Of a stretch of 64,000 nucleotides of DNA, positions 9,369 through 17,617 are shown piece by piece. Below the pieces are notes generated by a model. The model did not search any database and was not told where the DNA came from. It was given only the letters and a program-made list of their open reading frames with translations. Location: the NCBI RefSeq assembly GCF_017874715.1, contig NZ_JAGGLR010000003.1, forward strand, positions 124,001-188,000. The letters run 5' to 3'. This DNA comes from Streptomyces iranensis. Its GTDB lineage: Bacteria; Actinomycetota; Actinomycetes; Streptomycetales; Streptomycetaceae. Position 1 is the stretch's first letter; each line of letters starts with the position of its first letter. The position numbers and the translations under genes were made by a program.

Positions 9369-10267
9369 GCACCGAGGCGCTGCTGAGCGATCTGCGCGGG
9401 CAGTTGCGCGACGGCGGCCTGCATGGCTGTCTGCTCGTACGGGACCTCCACACGGGGGATGAGGTGGGGATCGACCCGGACACCCAGCTGCCCTCCGCCT
9501 CCCTGGTCAAGGTCCCGCTCGCACTGGCCACCATGGAGCGCGTCCGGCGTGGCGAGCTCGACGGAGCCACGATGCTCGATGTGCCACCCGGGCGGATCAC
9601 CACGCCCGGCCCCACCGGGCTGAGCCGGTTCCGCCACCCCGTCCGGATCGCGGTCGACGATCTGCTCTATCTGAGCACCTGTGTGAGCGACGGAACGGCG
9701 GCCGACGCGCTGTTCGACCTCACCCCGCCCGCCCAGGTGGCCGAGATCCTCCATGAGCTCGGGCTGCGTGGCATCACCGTCCGGCACGGTATGCGCGAAC
9801 TGAGCGAAACTCCCGTGGAGCGCTTCGACGCCGCGCAGGTGCATCTCGCCCACGCCCTCGCCATCGACGCCGGCACCAGCGGCCGCGGCCATCGGGTGCC
9901 GCAACTCGACACCACCCGAGCCAACACCGGCAGCGCGCGCGCCTGGGTGGAACTGCTCCAAGCACTGTGGACACCGTCGAAAATCCACCCCGAAGTGGCG
10001 CTGCGCGTACGCGACCTCATGGCCCACAACGTGCTGCGGCACCGGCTGGCCCCGGACTTCAGCTCCGACGCCACCACCTGGTCCTCCAAGACCGGCACCC
10101 TCCTCAACCTCCGCCATGAGATCGGGATCGTCGAGCACTCCGACGGCCAGGTGTTCGCCGTCGCCGTGCTCACCGAGTCGCTGGTGCCCGCCAATGTCCA
10201 GCCCGGCGCCGAGGCCCTGATGGCGCAGGTGGCCCGCACTCTGCGGGACCACCTCCGGCAGCTCTAG
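9365..10267 (+). CDS. blaB: BlaB-like penicillin-recognising regulatory protein
   Basis: Cytoplasmic relative of class A beta-lactamases (300 aa, no signal peptide). It keeps SLVK (Ser46, Lys49), SDG (108-110) instead of SDN, and KTG (242-244), but I see no counterpart of the Glu166 omega-loop in the region HGMRELSETP. In S. cacaoi the protein BlaB with the same motifs is required for beta-lactamase induction and has no measured beta-lactamase activity. Role here by analogy: partner of the BlaA-like regulator, perhaps sensing a cell-wall fragment. Translation is coupled to the upstream gene through the ATGA overlap. Confidence 0.83.
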   Translation: MSTEALLSDLRGQLRDGGLHGCLLVRDLHTGDEVGIDPDTQLPSASLVKVPLALATMERVRRGELDGATMLDVPPGRITTPGPTGLSRFRHPVRIAVDDLLYLSTCVSDGTAADALFDLTPPAQVAEILHELGLRGITVRHGMRELSETPVERFDAAQVHLAHALAIDAGTSGRGHRVPQLDTTRANTGSARAWVELLQALWTPSKIHPEVALRVRDLMAHNVLRHRLAPDFSSDATTWSSKTGTLLNLRHEIGIVEHSDGQVFAVAVLTESLVPANVQPGAEALMAQVARTLRDHLRQL

Positions 10268-10322
10268 GCCGGAGGTGGTGACCAGCCCGGGGCGGCCGGT
10301 CACCAGCCATGGCCCACCACGG

Positions 10323-11078
10323 TCAGAGAGTGCGGCCGAAGAGGTCGAGCAGGGCCTCCCAGTGACGTTCGGCGGCCTCGGCGTCGTAGGCGGAGGTGTC
10401 GGCCTGGGTGTAGCCGTGCTGAGCGCCCGTGTAGACCTCGGTGCGGTGGCGGACCCCGGCCTCGTTGAGGGCCTTGTCCAGGCGCTCGATCTGCTCGGGG
10501 GGAAGGGCGTGGTCCTGGTCCGCGTGTCCGAAATACAGCTCGGCGGTGACCTGCCCGGCCACCGTGTGCGGGCTGTCCGGCGCCTCCGTGGCCAGGTAGG
10601 CACCGTGGAAACCGGCCGCCGCGGCGACACGACCGGGGTGCGTTCCGGCGGTCCGCAGGGCCAGCCCGGCGCCCAGGCAGTAGCCGGTGAGGCCCACGGG
10701 CCCGTCGGTGGCCTGCGCGCAGGAGGCCAGCCAGTCGAGATAGGTGCCGGCGTCGCGCATGGCACGCTCGGGAGTGAGCTCGCCCGCCATCGGGGCGATG
10801 TGCTCGAAGACCGCCGAACGCGCCGCCGGGTCGAGGAAGTCGGGCAGCTCCACCACGGGAGCGCGCCCGTGGCGGTAGAACACGTTGGGCACCAGCACGG
10901 TGTAACCGGCCGCGGCCAGACGGTCGGCCATCCCCCGCAGACGGGGCCGGAGGCCGAACGCGTCCATGTAGAGCAGAACGGCCGGATGGCGGTCGGTGTC
11001 GTCGGGATGGGCCAGATAGGCATCGGCGATGCCGTCCTGGGTGGGGATGTCCACGGCTGTTCCGCGCACTGCGGCCAT
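10323..11078 (-). CDS. dienelactone hydrolase family protein
   Basis: Alpha/beta hydrolase of the dienelactone hydrolase family, 251 aa. The nucleophile is Cys134 in GYCLGAG, with the acid in FGHADQDH and the histidine in GAQHGY, giving the expected Cys-Asp-His triad. N-terminal AVLLYMDAFGLRPRLRGMADRLA is typical of the family. The real substrate is often unknown, since many members are general carboxylesterases. ATG 11078 follows AGGAA at a normal distance. Monocistronic; separated from the exonuclease gene upstream by strong hairpins. Confidence 0.88.
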   Translation of the reverse strand: MAAVRGTAVDIPTQDGIADAYLAHPDDTDRHPAVLLYMDAFGLRPRLRGMADRLAAAGYTVLVPNVFYRHGRAPVVELPDFLDPAARSAVFEHIAPMAGELTPERAMRDAGTYLDWLASCAQATDGPVGLTGYCLGAGLALRTAGTHPGRVAAAAGFHGAYLATEAPDSPHTVAGQVTAELYFGHADQDHALPPEQIERLDKALNEAGVRHRTEVYTGAQHGYTQADTSAYDAEAAERHWEALLDLFGRTL

Positions 11079-11266
11079 GTGGGGGTTCCTTTCTTCCATG
11101 CACATTCCATGCACACCGGACGGCGCGCGAGCACCGCCGAGCAAGATCTCCGGGCTCTCCGGCCCATCGTGCCACTCGCTGTCGGCGCGTCGGACGCCAC
11201 TCCCGCCGATGGCCGATTCGCTCCACCTGCGGCGGGCTGTTCCCCTCCCCGCCCCTTCCCGAAACT

Positions 11267-11328
11267 GGGGCTCCGCCCCAGACCCCGGGGCCTGGGCGGA
11301 GCCCCTGCCATGCGGCTTCGCCGCATGG
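11267..11328 (-). terminator. paired hairpins after exonuclease gene
   Basis: Two stem-loops directly downstream of the exonuclease stop. GGGGCTCCGCCC (11267-11278) pairs with GGGCGGAGCCCC (11294-11305), then CCATGCGGC (11308-11316) pairs with GCCGCATGG (11320-11328) around a TTC loop. Strong GC stems without a U tract are the usual terminator style in Streptomyces. The first stem is also a sequence often dispersed in Streptomyces intergenic DNA. Confidence 0.65.
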
Positions 11329-11343
11329 TCCGCCGGGCGCTCC

Positions 11344-11946
11344 CTAGAGGTACCCCTCGGGCAGGGCGGCCCCACCGGCGCGGACGTGTTCGATCGCCGC
11401 GGCGATCGAATAGCAGTCGAAGAGTGCCGAATGCTCCTTGCCGGCCGCGGGTTTGGGCAGGCCGAGTGCTTCCCACAGCCGACCGGAATTGGTCGAGGCC
11501 GTTATCGGCGCGATGGTGTTCAGCCATGGCCGGATATTCAGGAAGGGGGTGGTGAGAAAGCCGTTCTTGACCTCCTCGCCGCGGGCTCGGGCCCACCCCA
11601 CGTTCTCCCCGAGGACGACCATGTCATTGCCGTAGGAGAGGGCGGACTGCCCCCGGCAGAAGGCCAGGAAGTCGCCGATCGCCTCGGCGGGGGCGACTCC
11701 CTCGCGGTCCACGGTCTGCTGGTCGATGCCCGTGAGGCCGGTGAAGAACGGGGACAGCCGAGGATTGACCACCGGTCTGACCAGCGCCTCGTATTCCTCG
11801 ACAACGGAGTAGGCGTCAGCGGAGGAGTCGGTGCTGATGCGCAGCGCGCCGATCTGGACGATTTCGCGAAGCTGCCCCGGTTCCGACCAGTCCTGCTCGA
11901 GTGCTTCCGGCCATGTGGTGAACTCAAGGTCGAACACGACAAACAT
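11344..11946 (-). CDS. DEDDh-family 3'-5' exonuclease
   Basis: DnaQ-like exonuclease domain protein of 200 aa. Exo I motif VFDLEFTTW supplies the metal-binding Asp and Glu, SYGNDMVVL gives the Exo II Asp, and EHSALFDCYS gives the Exo III His and Asp (DEDDh type). It could act in RNA trimming or DNA repair, and nothing around it narrows the choice. ATG 11946 gives a start immediately before FVVFDLEF. A TTG at 11952 has better spacing to the GGAGAG site and is possible. Followed by strong terminator hairpins. Confidence 0.8.
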   Translation of the reverse strand: MFVVFDLEFTTWPEALEQDWSEPGQLREIVQIGALRISTDSSADAYSVVEEYEALVRPVVNPRLSPFFTGLTGIDQQTVDREGVAPAEAIGDFLAFCRGQSALSYGNDMVVLGENVGWARARGEEVKNGFLTTPFLNIRPWLNTIAPITASTNSGRLWEALGLPKPAAGKEHSALFDCYSIAAAIEHVRAGGAALPEGYL

Positions 11947-12066
11947 CGACAAACGGTCTCTCCTCGATGTGCGGTGGGGGCGAACGAACCGTACGAGTCG
12001 CTGCGCAGGAGGCTACTCCTCCGTGCACGGCCATTGACGCCGACGGTCGCCAGTCCTACCGTCAGG

Positions 12067-12099
12067 TTCGATTTCACGGTCAACGTACGAAATATCGAA
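12067..12099. promoter_or_regulatory. imperfect palindrome before arabinofuranosidase gene
   Basis: TTCGATTTC (12067-12075) faces GAAATATCGAA (12089-12099). The arms are complementary apart from an extra AT in the right arm. It lies 49 bp before the GH54 start, in an AT-rich patch likely to carry the promoter, so it is a candidate operator. The regulator is not identifiable. Confidence 0.4.
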
Positions 12100-12147
12100 C
12101 CAGCAATGACATGGCCCTGACATTCACACACGAGGAAGGGCATCACC

Positions 12148-13704
12148 ATGAAGGTTCTTTCGGGTCTCACGAGGGTGAGAAGAGCGCTGCTGTCGGTGGG
12201 TGCGACAGCGACCCTCGTCCTCGGGCTCCTGGCCGGTGGCTCAGGCACGTCCCAGGCCGCGGCCTCCCTGCCGTGCGACATCTACGCCGCGGCCGGTACG
12301 CCCTGCGTGGCCGCGCACAGCACCACCCGGGCCCTCTACGCCTCCTTCAACGGCCCGCTCTACCAGCTGAAACGCGCATCCGACAGCGCCGTGACCGACG
12401 TGGGAACGCTGACGGCGGGCGGCTACGCCGACGCCGCCCGGCAGGACTCCTTCTGCGCCGGAACCACATGCGTCATCAACGTCATCTACGACCAGTCGCC
12501 GCGCCACAATCACATGCCCATCGAACCGGCCGGTACCGCGGGCCCCGCCAACTCCGGTGTGCCCGCCGACGCGTTACCCGTGACCGCGGGCGGCCACCAG
12601 GTCTACGGCGCGTCCTTCTCCGGGCGCATGGGCTACCGCCACACCGCGGCCTCCGGTGTCGCCGTCGACGGCCGGCCCGAGGGGATGTACATGGTCACCT
12701 CCGGCACCCATGTCAATGGCCTGTGCTGCTTCGACTACGGCAACGCCGAGGTGCGGATCGCCGACACCGGCAACGGCCACATGGACGCCATCAACTTCGG
12801 CACGGAGTGCTGGTTCCCGCCGTGCAGCGGATCCGGGCCCTGGGTGCAGGCGGACCTGGAGAACGGCCTGTTCCAGTCGGACAGCGGCTACAGCGAGAAC
12901 CCCTCGAACACCGGTAACTCCGCGCCCTTCGTCACCGCCCTGCTGAAGAACAACGGACAGAACTACTTCGCCCTCAAGGACGGCAACGCCCAGTCCGGCA
13001 GGCTCACCACCCAGTACGCGGGTCCTGAGCCGTCCAGGCCGGGCTACTCACCGATGCACCAGGAGGGCTCCATCGTCCTCGGCACCGGCGGCGACAACAG
13101 CAACGGGTCCATCGGCTCATTCTTCGAGGGCGTGATGACCAGCGGTCTGCCGACCGACGCGGCCGACGACGCGGTGCAGGCCAACGTCGTCTCCGTGGGC
13201 TACGGCGCGCCCAGCCCCGTGGCGGGCGGCACCCTCAACGCGGGCTCCACGACCTCCCTGCGCGCCACCACCCCCGGCTACACCGACCGCTATGTCCGCC
13301 ACCAGGCCAACAGCGCCGTCACCTCCGTGGTGTCCTCCGGGAGCTCCGCACTCGACAAGGGCGACGCGTCCTGGATCGTGCGCCGTGGCCTCGCCAACGC
13401 CTCCTGCGTTTCGTTCGAGTCGCGCAACTACCCCGGCGACTTCCTGCGCCACTACGACTACCAGCTGCTCCGGCAGCCGATGGACGGCACCGCAGTCTTC
13501 CGGGCCGACGCCACCTTCTGCCCCCAGACCGGCAAGAACGGCCAGGGCACCTCGTTCGCGTCCTACAACTACCCCGACCGGTTCATCCGCCACTACGAGA
13601 ACAAGGTCTACATCGCCTCCAACGGAGGGTCCAACCCCTTCGACAGCGCCACGTCGTGGGCCGATGACGTGAGTTGGCGGGTGTCCGCGCCCTGGACGCC
13701 ATAG
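12148..13704 (+). CDS. secreted alpha-L-arabinofuranosidase, GH54 with CBM42
   Basis: Extracellular enzyme (518 aa) removing arabinofuranosyl side chains from arabinoxylan or arabinan. Signal peptide of about 38 residues (RRALLSVG, hydrophobic core, SQAAA). The GH54 domain (about 40-350) starts with LPCDIYAAAGTPCVAAHSTTRALY and contains FFEGVMTSG, whose Glu matches the GH54 nucleophile known from fungal AbfB. The C-terminal CBM42 (about 365-518) shows its beta-trefoil repeats as YPGDFLRHYDYQL and YPDRFIRHYENKV, which bind arabinose side chains. GAGGAAGG precedes ATG 12148. Single gene, no transporter nearby. Confidence 0.93.
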   Translation: MKVLSGLTRVRRALLSVGATATLVLGLLAGGSGTSQAAASLPCDIYAAAGTPCVAAHSTTRALYASFNGPLYQLKRASDSAVTDVGTLTAGGYADAARQDSFCAGTTCVINVIYDQSPRHNHMPIEPAGTAGPANSGVPADALPVTAGGHQVYGASFSGRMGYRHTAASGVAVDGRPEGMYMVTSGTHVNGLCCFDYGNAEVRIADTGNGHMDAINFGTECWFPPCSGSGPWVQADLENGLFQSDSGYSENPSNTGNSAPFVTALLKNNGQNYFALKDGNAQSGRLTTQYAGPEPSRPGYSPMHQEGSIVLGTGGDNSNGSIGSFFEGVMTSGLPTDAADDAVQANVVSVGYGAPSPVAGGTLNAGSTTSLRATTPGYTDRYVRHQANSAVTSVVSSGSSALDKGDASWIVRRGLANASCVSFESRNYPGDFLRHYDYQLLRQPMDGTAVFRADATFCPQTGKNGQGTSFASYNYPDRFIRHYENKVYIASNGGSNPFDSATSWADDVSWRVSAPWTP

Positions 13705-13753
13705 GAGGCCGCAGGGCGACCTGGCCCGCCGTAGGACGGTCCCGGGGGAGTCC

Positions 13754-14524
13754 TCAGTCGCGCAGGCTCATGCCGCCACAGACCGACCACACCTGGCCGT
13801 TGACCCACTCGGCGTCGTCCGAGAGGAGAAACGCCACGGTGCCCGCCACGTCCGCGGGCTCGCCCAGCCGCGGACTGCGGGCGATCTTCAGCGCCATGGC
13901 CTGCAGCCGCTGGTCGTCCCGCTGCTTCTGGGTGTCGCCCATGACCAGCCCGGGTGCCACGGCGTTGCAGCGGATGCCCTCCTTGCCCCAGCGGGAGGCG
14001 ATATGGCGGGTCAGCGCGTTGATCCCGGCCTTGGAGGCGGCATACGCGGGACGCCGGGGCTCCCCTCCCCAGGCCGCGCCGGAGGAGGTGTTCACGATCA
14101 CGCCGCCGCCCTGGGCCAGCAGCCGCGGGATGACCGCCCGGCAGGTGAGGGCGTAGCCCAGCAGATTCACCTCATGGGTGCGCCGCCACACGGCCGGGTC
14201 CATCTCCAGCAGATCGGTGTCCCGGCCCAGGTGCTCGTCCGAGAGGTCGGCGCCGACGTTGTAGAGCCCGTCGACCCCGCCGAGTTCGGCGGCGGCCCGG
14301 TCGATCAGCGCGCCGATCGACTCCTCGTCGGCGAGGTCGAACGGGACGGCGACCGCGGTGCCGCCGGCCTCGGCGACGCGCCGGGCGGTGGCCTGCGCGC
14401 CCGTGAGGTCGATGTCGCCGACGACGACCGAGGCACCTTCCCCGGCGAGCCGCTCGGCCGTGGCGGCGCCGATACCGGTGGCGCCACCCGCGATGACGAT
14501 CCTCTTGCCCTGAAGTCCCCGCAT
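13754..14524 (-). CDS. SDR family oxidoreductase
   Basis: Classical short-chain dehydrogenase of 256 aa. Rossmann motif AGGATGIGAA at residues 11-20, acidic GDIDL after the second strand (suggesting NAD preference), YNVGAD in the NNAG position, catalytic Ser in NTSSGAAWGG, and YAASK. The C-terminal ending LLSDDAEWVNGQVWSVCGGMSLRD fits 3-oxoacyl-ACP-reductase-like or sugar/steroid dehydrogenases. Start ATG 14524 with a GGGAGAGAGG site. Upstream on the same strand lies an aldo/keto reductase, separated by a hairpin, so they are probably not cotranscribed. Confidence 0.88.
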   Translation of the reverse strand: MRGLQGKRIVIAGGATGIGAATAERLAGEGASVVVGDIDLTGAQATARRVAEAGGTAVAVPFDLADEESIGALIDRAAAELGGVDGLYNVGADLSDEHLGRDTDLLEMDPAVWRRTHEVNLLGYALTCRAVIPRLLAQGGGVIVNTSSGAAWGGEPRRPAYAASKAGINALTRHIASRWGKEGIRCNAVAPGLVMGDTQKQRDDQRLQAMALKIARSPRLGEPADVAGTVAFLLSDDAEWVNGQVWSVCGGMSLRD

Positions 14525-14616
14525 GCCTCTCTCCCACCGGCAGAGGTCTGGAACCGACAAAAGCACGCGTCATCATTCCACGATGAGGCTCGATAGTCTC
14601 CTGCCCGGACGACCGT

Positions 14617-14645
14617 GTGCGGGGCGGCCGGTGGCCACCCCGCAC
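14617..14645 (-). terminator. terminator of aldo/keto reductase gene
   Basis: GTGCGGGG (14617-14624) pairs perfectly with CCCCGCAC (14638-14645), with an inner GGCC-GGT-GGCC stem. It begins 7 bp after the aldo/keto reductase stop on the reverse strand. Confidence 0.65.
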
Positions 14646-14652
14646 CGGTGTC

Positions 14653-15534
14653 TCAGGAGAATGTGCCGAGCTCGACCCGGTCGGGGTCGGGCCCGCCGCG
14701 CGCCCCGGTGTCGAGCGCGTCGATGGCGGCCACCTCATGGGGGGTCAGGGAGAAGTCGAAGATCCCGATGTTCTCCGCGATGCGGTGGGGTTTGACCGAC
14801 TTCGGGATGGCGCACAGGTCGTGCTCGACCTGCCAGCGCAGGATGATCTGGGCCGGGCTCTTGCCGTACTTCTCGGCGAGGCCGGTGATGGTGGGCTCCT
14901 GGAGCGGATCCCTGGCCTTGTCCGCGCCTTCGCCCCCGTAGCGGCTCACCCCGCCGATGGGCGACCAGGACTGGGTGAGGATGCCATGGCGGACGTCGAA
15001 CGCGCGCAGCTCGGGCTGGCTGAAGTTCGGGTGCAGCTCGACCTGGTTCACGGCGGGCACGACCTCGGTGCGCGCCATGAGGTCGGTCAGGTGTCCGGGG
15101 GTGTGGTTGCATACGCCGATGGCCCGCACCCGGCCGTCGGCCAGCAGCTTCTCGGCCGCCTTGTACGAGGCCACCGTGGTGTCGTACGCGGACGGGACCG
15201 GCCAGTGCAGCAGATACAGGTCGAGGTGGTCCAGGCCCAGCTTGGTGAGGCTGGTGTCGAAGGCCCGGAGGGTGGAGTCGTAGCCGTAGTCGGTCAGCCA
15301 CAGCTTGGTGATGACGAAGATGTCCTCGCGGCCGATGCCCGAGCGGGCGATGCCCGCACCGACCTCCTTCTCATTGCCATAGGCGGCCGCGGTGTCGATC
15401 AGGCGGTAGCCGTCCTCGATCGCGGTCGTCACCGCGGGGACGGTCTCGTCGGGCGGGCTCTGGTAGACACCGAGGCCGAGGGCGGGCATCCGCACGCCGT
15501 TGTTCAGGGTCAGAAGCGGGGCTGGTCCATTCAT
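14653..15534 (-). CDS. aldo/keto reductase
   Basis: NADPH-dependent aldo/keto reductase of 293 aa, TIM-barrel fold, of the 2,5-diketo-D-gluconate reductase-like group. Catalytic tetrad: Asp and Tyr in DTAAAYGNE, Lys in VITKLW, His in LYLLHWPVP. The NADPH-phosphate-binding IPKSVKPHRIAEN is present near the C-terminus. Start ATG 15534. Likely physiological role is reduction of aldehydes or keto sugars. It is monocistronic with its own terminator. Confidence 0.92.
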   Translation of the reverse strand: MNGPAPLLTLNNGVRMPALGLGVYQSPPDETVPAVTTAIEDGYRLIDTAAAYGNEKEVGAGIARSGIGREDIFVITKLWLTDYGYDSTLRAFDTSLTKLGLDHLDLYLLHWPVPSAYDTTVASYKAAEKLLADGRVRAIGVCNHTPGHLTDLMARTEVVPAVNQVELHPNFSQPELRAFDVRHGILTQSWSPIGGVSRYGGEGADKARDPLQEPTITGLAEKYGKSPAQIILRWQVEHDLCAIPKSVKPHRIAENIGIFDFSLTPHEVAAIDALDTGARGGPDPDRVELGTFS

Positions 15535-15740
15535 ACGGGATCCTTGGGTGAGTCGGAGACCGGCGGGCCCACCGCCGATGCCGTGGCCCCGGCACCGGGC
15601 AGAGCCCGCTCGTACTGCGACAGGGGTTCCCAAAGACGGGCCGCTCGCTCCCTCCGCACCCCGAACGTCACCACGTTGCCGCGATCAGGGAGCCGTGCCC
15701 GGCCTCCGAGGCCGCCACTCCACCCTCGTAGGGCGGTGGA

Positions 15741-16613
15741 TCACGGTGGCGAGCTGTTCTCACCGACCGTCATGTCCTGCGTGCCGATCACCGAGAGAAG
15801 CTCCAGCTGAGCGGCGCCCTCGGTGCCGGGCGGGGCGCTGAACCACAGCAGCCGCTGGTGGCCGTCCTCGCTGAACAGGGAGTGGCAGTCCAGCTCGATG
15901 ACGCCCAGCGAGGGGTGGACGATGCGCTTGTGGTCGGTCCGCCGGAGGGCCACATCATGGGTGTCCCAGAGGGCGGTGAACTCCTCGCTGCGGCGGCGGA
16001 GCGCCGCCACCAGCCGCCGTACCTCGGAGTCGCCGCCGCGCCGGGCGGCGACGGCCTGGAGGTCTGCCACGAAGACCCGGGAGTGGTGGGAGTGGTCCTC
16101 GGGCGGGTAGATCCCACGGGCGTCCGGATCGGTGAACCAGCGGTAGACGAGGCTCGCCGCGGGGCCGCGCACCGCCGGGGGACGGCCGATCAGCGCCGCG
16201 GCCAGCTCGTTCTGCACGAGCGTCTGGTGCAGATCGGTGATGACCTGGGCGGGGGTGGTGGTGAGCCGGTCCAGCAGGCCGAGCAGGGCCGGCTGGACCT
16301 GCGCGGCCGGGCCGTGCGTCGCCGGGGGAACGGGACGGTCGGCGAGGTGGAACAGATGGTCACGCTCGTCGCCGTTCAGCCGCAGCGCCCTGGCGAGCGC
16401 GGTCAGCACCTGGGCGGAGGGCTGGGCGCCGCGACCGCGCTCCAGCTCGGTGTAGTAGTCCGCGGACAGCCCGGCCAGCTGGGAGACCTCCTCGCGCCGC
16501 AGGCCGGGCACCCGGCGCCGCGGACCGGCGGGCAGACCGACGTCGGCCGGGCGGATGCGGTCGCGCCGGGACTTCAGGAACGCGGCGAATTCGGAGTGGT
16601 TCACGCCTCCCAT
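15741..16613 (-). CDS. XRE-type regulator with MmyB-like ligand domain
   Basis: Transcription factor of 290 aa. Residues 5-80 hold an XRE helix-turn-helix (RREEVSQLAGLSADYYTELERGRGAQPS). The rest matches the MmyB-like ligand-binding domain, with LNGDERDHLFHLA, NELAAALIG, YRWFTDPDARGIYP and HPSLGVIELDCHSLFSEDGHQRLLWFSAPPG. In Streptomyces such regulators are usually divergent from an SDR or other redox gene, as here (189 bp to the SDR at 16803), and probably control it. ATG 16613 was taken; the GTG at 16604 is too close to GGGAGG. Ligand unknown, possibly a fatty acid. Confidence 0.88.
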   Translation of the reverse strand: MGGVNHSEFAAFLKSRRDRIRPADVGLPAGPRRRVPGLRREEVSQLAGLSADYYTELERGRGAQPSAQVLTALARALRLNGDERDHLFHLADRPVPPATHGPAAQVQPALLGLLDRLTTTPAQVITDLHQTLVQNELAAALIGRPPAVRGPAASLVYRWFTDPDARGIYPPEDHSHHSRVFVADLQAVAARRGGDSEVRRLVAALRRRSEEFTALWDTHDVALRRTDHKRIVHPSLGVIELDCHSLFSEDGHQRLLWFSAPPGTEGAAQLELLSVIGTQDMTVGENSSPP

Positions 16614-16802
16614 GGTCGCTTGTGCCGGTGAGCCGAGCCAGGGGCTGACAACCCCTGGGTGGAGAGAGCCGTGGCTGGCCCGGCGATCCCGGCCCAAGCT
16701 GGAAACACCGAAGGGGCACGGCGGCCAACGACGCCGGTGCCCCGGGGGCCACGGCCCGTACGCCGTGGCATCCAACCGCCGGCACATGCCCCAGGAGTCT
16801 CC

Positions 16803-17570
16803 ATGTCACCCCAGGAAACCGCACCCCAGCACCCCACCGACCGGCCCCGCGTCGCCATCGTCACCGGAGGGTCCCGCGGTATCGGCCACGAGGCGGTGAA
16901 GCGGCTGGCCGCCGACGGACACGCCGTCGTGATCGGCTACGCGGGCCACCGCGAACCGGCCGAGGCCGCCGCCAAGGACATCACCGCCGCCGGTGGCCGG
17001 GCCGTCGCCGTCCAGGCCGACGTCGCCGACGAACAGCAGGTGGCCGCGCTGTTCGACACCGCGGAGTCCGAGTACGGCGGTGTCGACGTCGTCGTCCACG
17101 CGGCCGGCCGGATGTATCTGGCCCCCATCGCCGAGCTGGACCTCGCCGAGCTGGACACGCTGCACCGCACCAACATCCGCGGCACCTTCGTCGTCGCCCA
17201 GCAGGCCGCCCGCAGGATCCGCGGCGGCGGGGCGCTCATCACCTTCTCCACGTCCATCGTGGGCCTGGCCCTCCCCGCCTACGGCGCCTACAGCGCCAGC
17301 AAGGGAGCGGTCGAGGCGCTCACCTTGATCCTGGCGCGCGAGCTGCGCGGCCGGGACGTCACCGTCAACACCGTGGCCCCCGGCCCCACCGCCACCGACC
17401 TGTTCCTCGACGGCAAGGACGAGGAGACCATCGCCCGGATGGCGGCCCAGCCCCCGCTGGAGCGCCTGGGCACCCCCGCCGACATCGCCGAGGTCGTGGC
17501 CTTCCTCGCCTCCCCGGCCGGCCACTGGGTCAACGGTCAGCGCGTCCGCGCCAACGGCGGCATCGTCTGA
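16803..17570 (+). CDS. SDR family oxidoreductase, FabG-like
   Basis: Classical SDR of 255 aa. TGGSRGIGHE binds the nucleotide, VHAAG replaces NNAG, and FSTSIVGLALPAYGAYSASK carries the catalytic Ser, Tyr and Lys. C-terminal FLASPAGHWVNGQRVRANGGIV is typical of 3-oxoacyl-ACP-reductase-like members. ATG 16803 has GGAG 6 nt upstream. First gene of a three-gene run (SDR - SDR - tautomerase, gaps 47 and 58 bp) divergent from the XRE/MmyB-like regulator. Confidence 0.9.
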   Translation: MSPQETAPQHPTDRPRVAIVTGGSRGIGHEAVKRLAADGHAVVIGYAGHREPAEAAAKDITAAGGRAVAVQADVADEQQVAALFDTAESEYGGVDVVVHAAGRMYLAPIAELDLAELDTLHRTNIRGTFVVAQQAARRIRGGGALITFSTSIVGLALPAYGAYSASKGAVEALTLILARELRGRDVTVNTVAPGPTATDLFLDGKDEETIARMAAQPPLERLGTPADIAEVVAFLASPAGHWVNGQRVRANGGIV

Positions 17571-17617
17571 CCACCGCCGCACAACCGCTTCCTCCTTCTC
17601 TCGCCCGTAAGGACGCC

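Noticed and set aside
8954-11596. 880-codon reverse frame
   Set aside because: It covers the BlaA/BlaB-like genes antisense and the dienelactone hydrolase in another frame; composition is low complexity and no motif is present.
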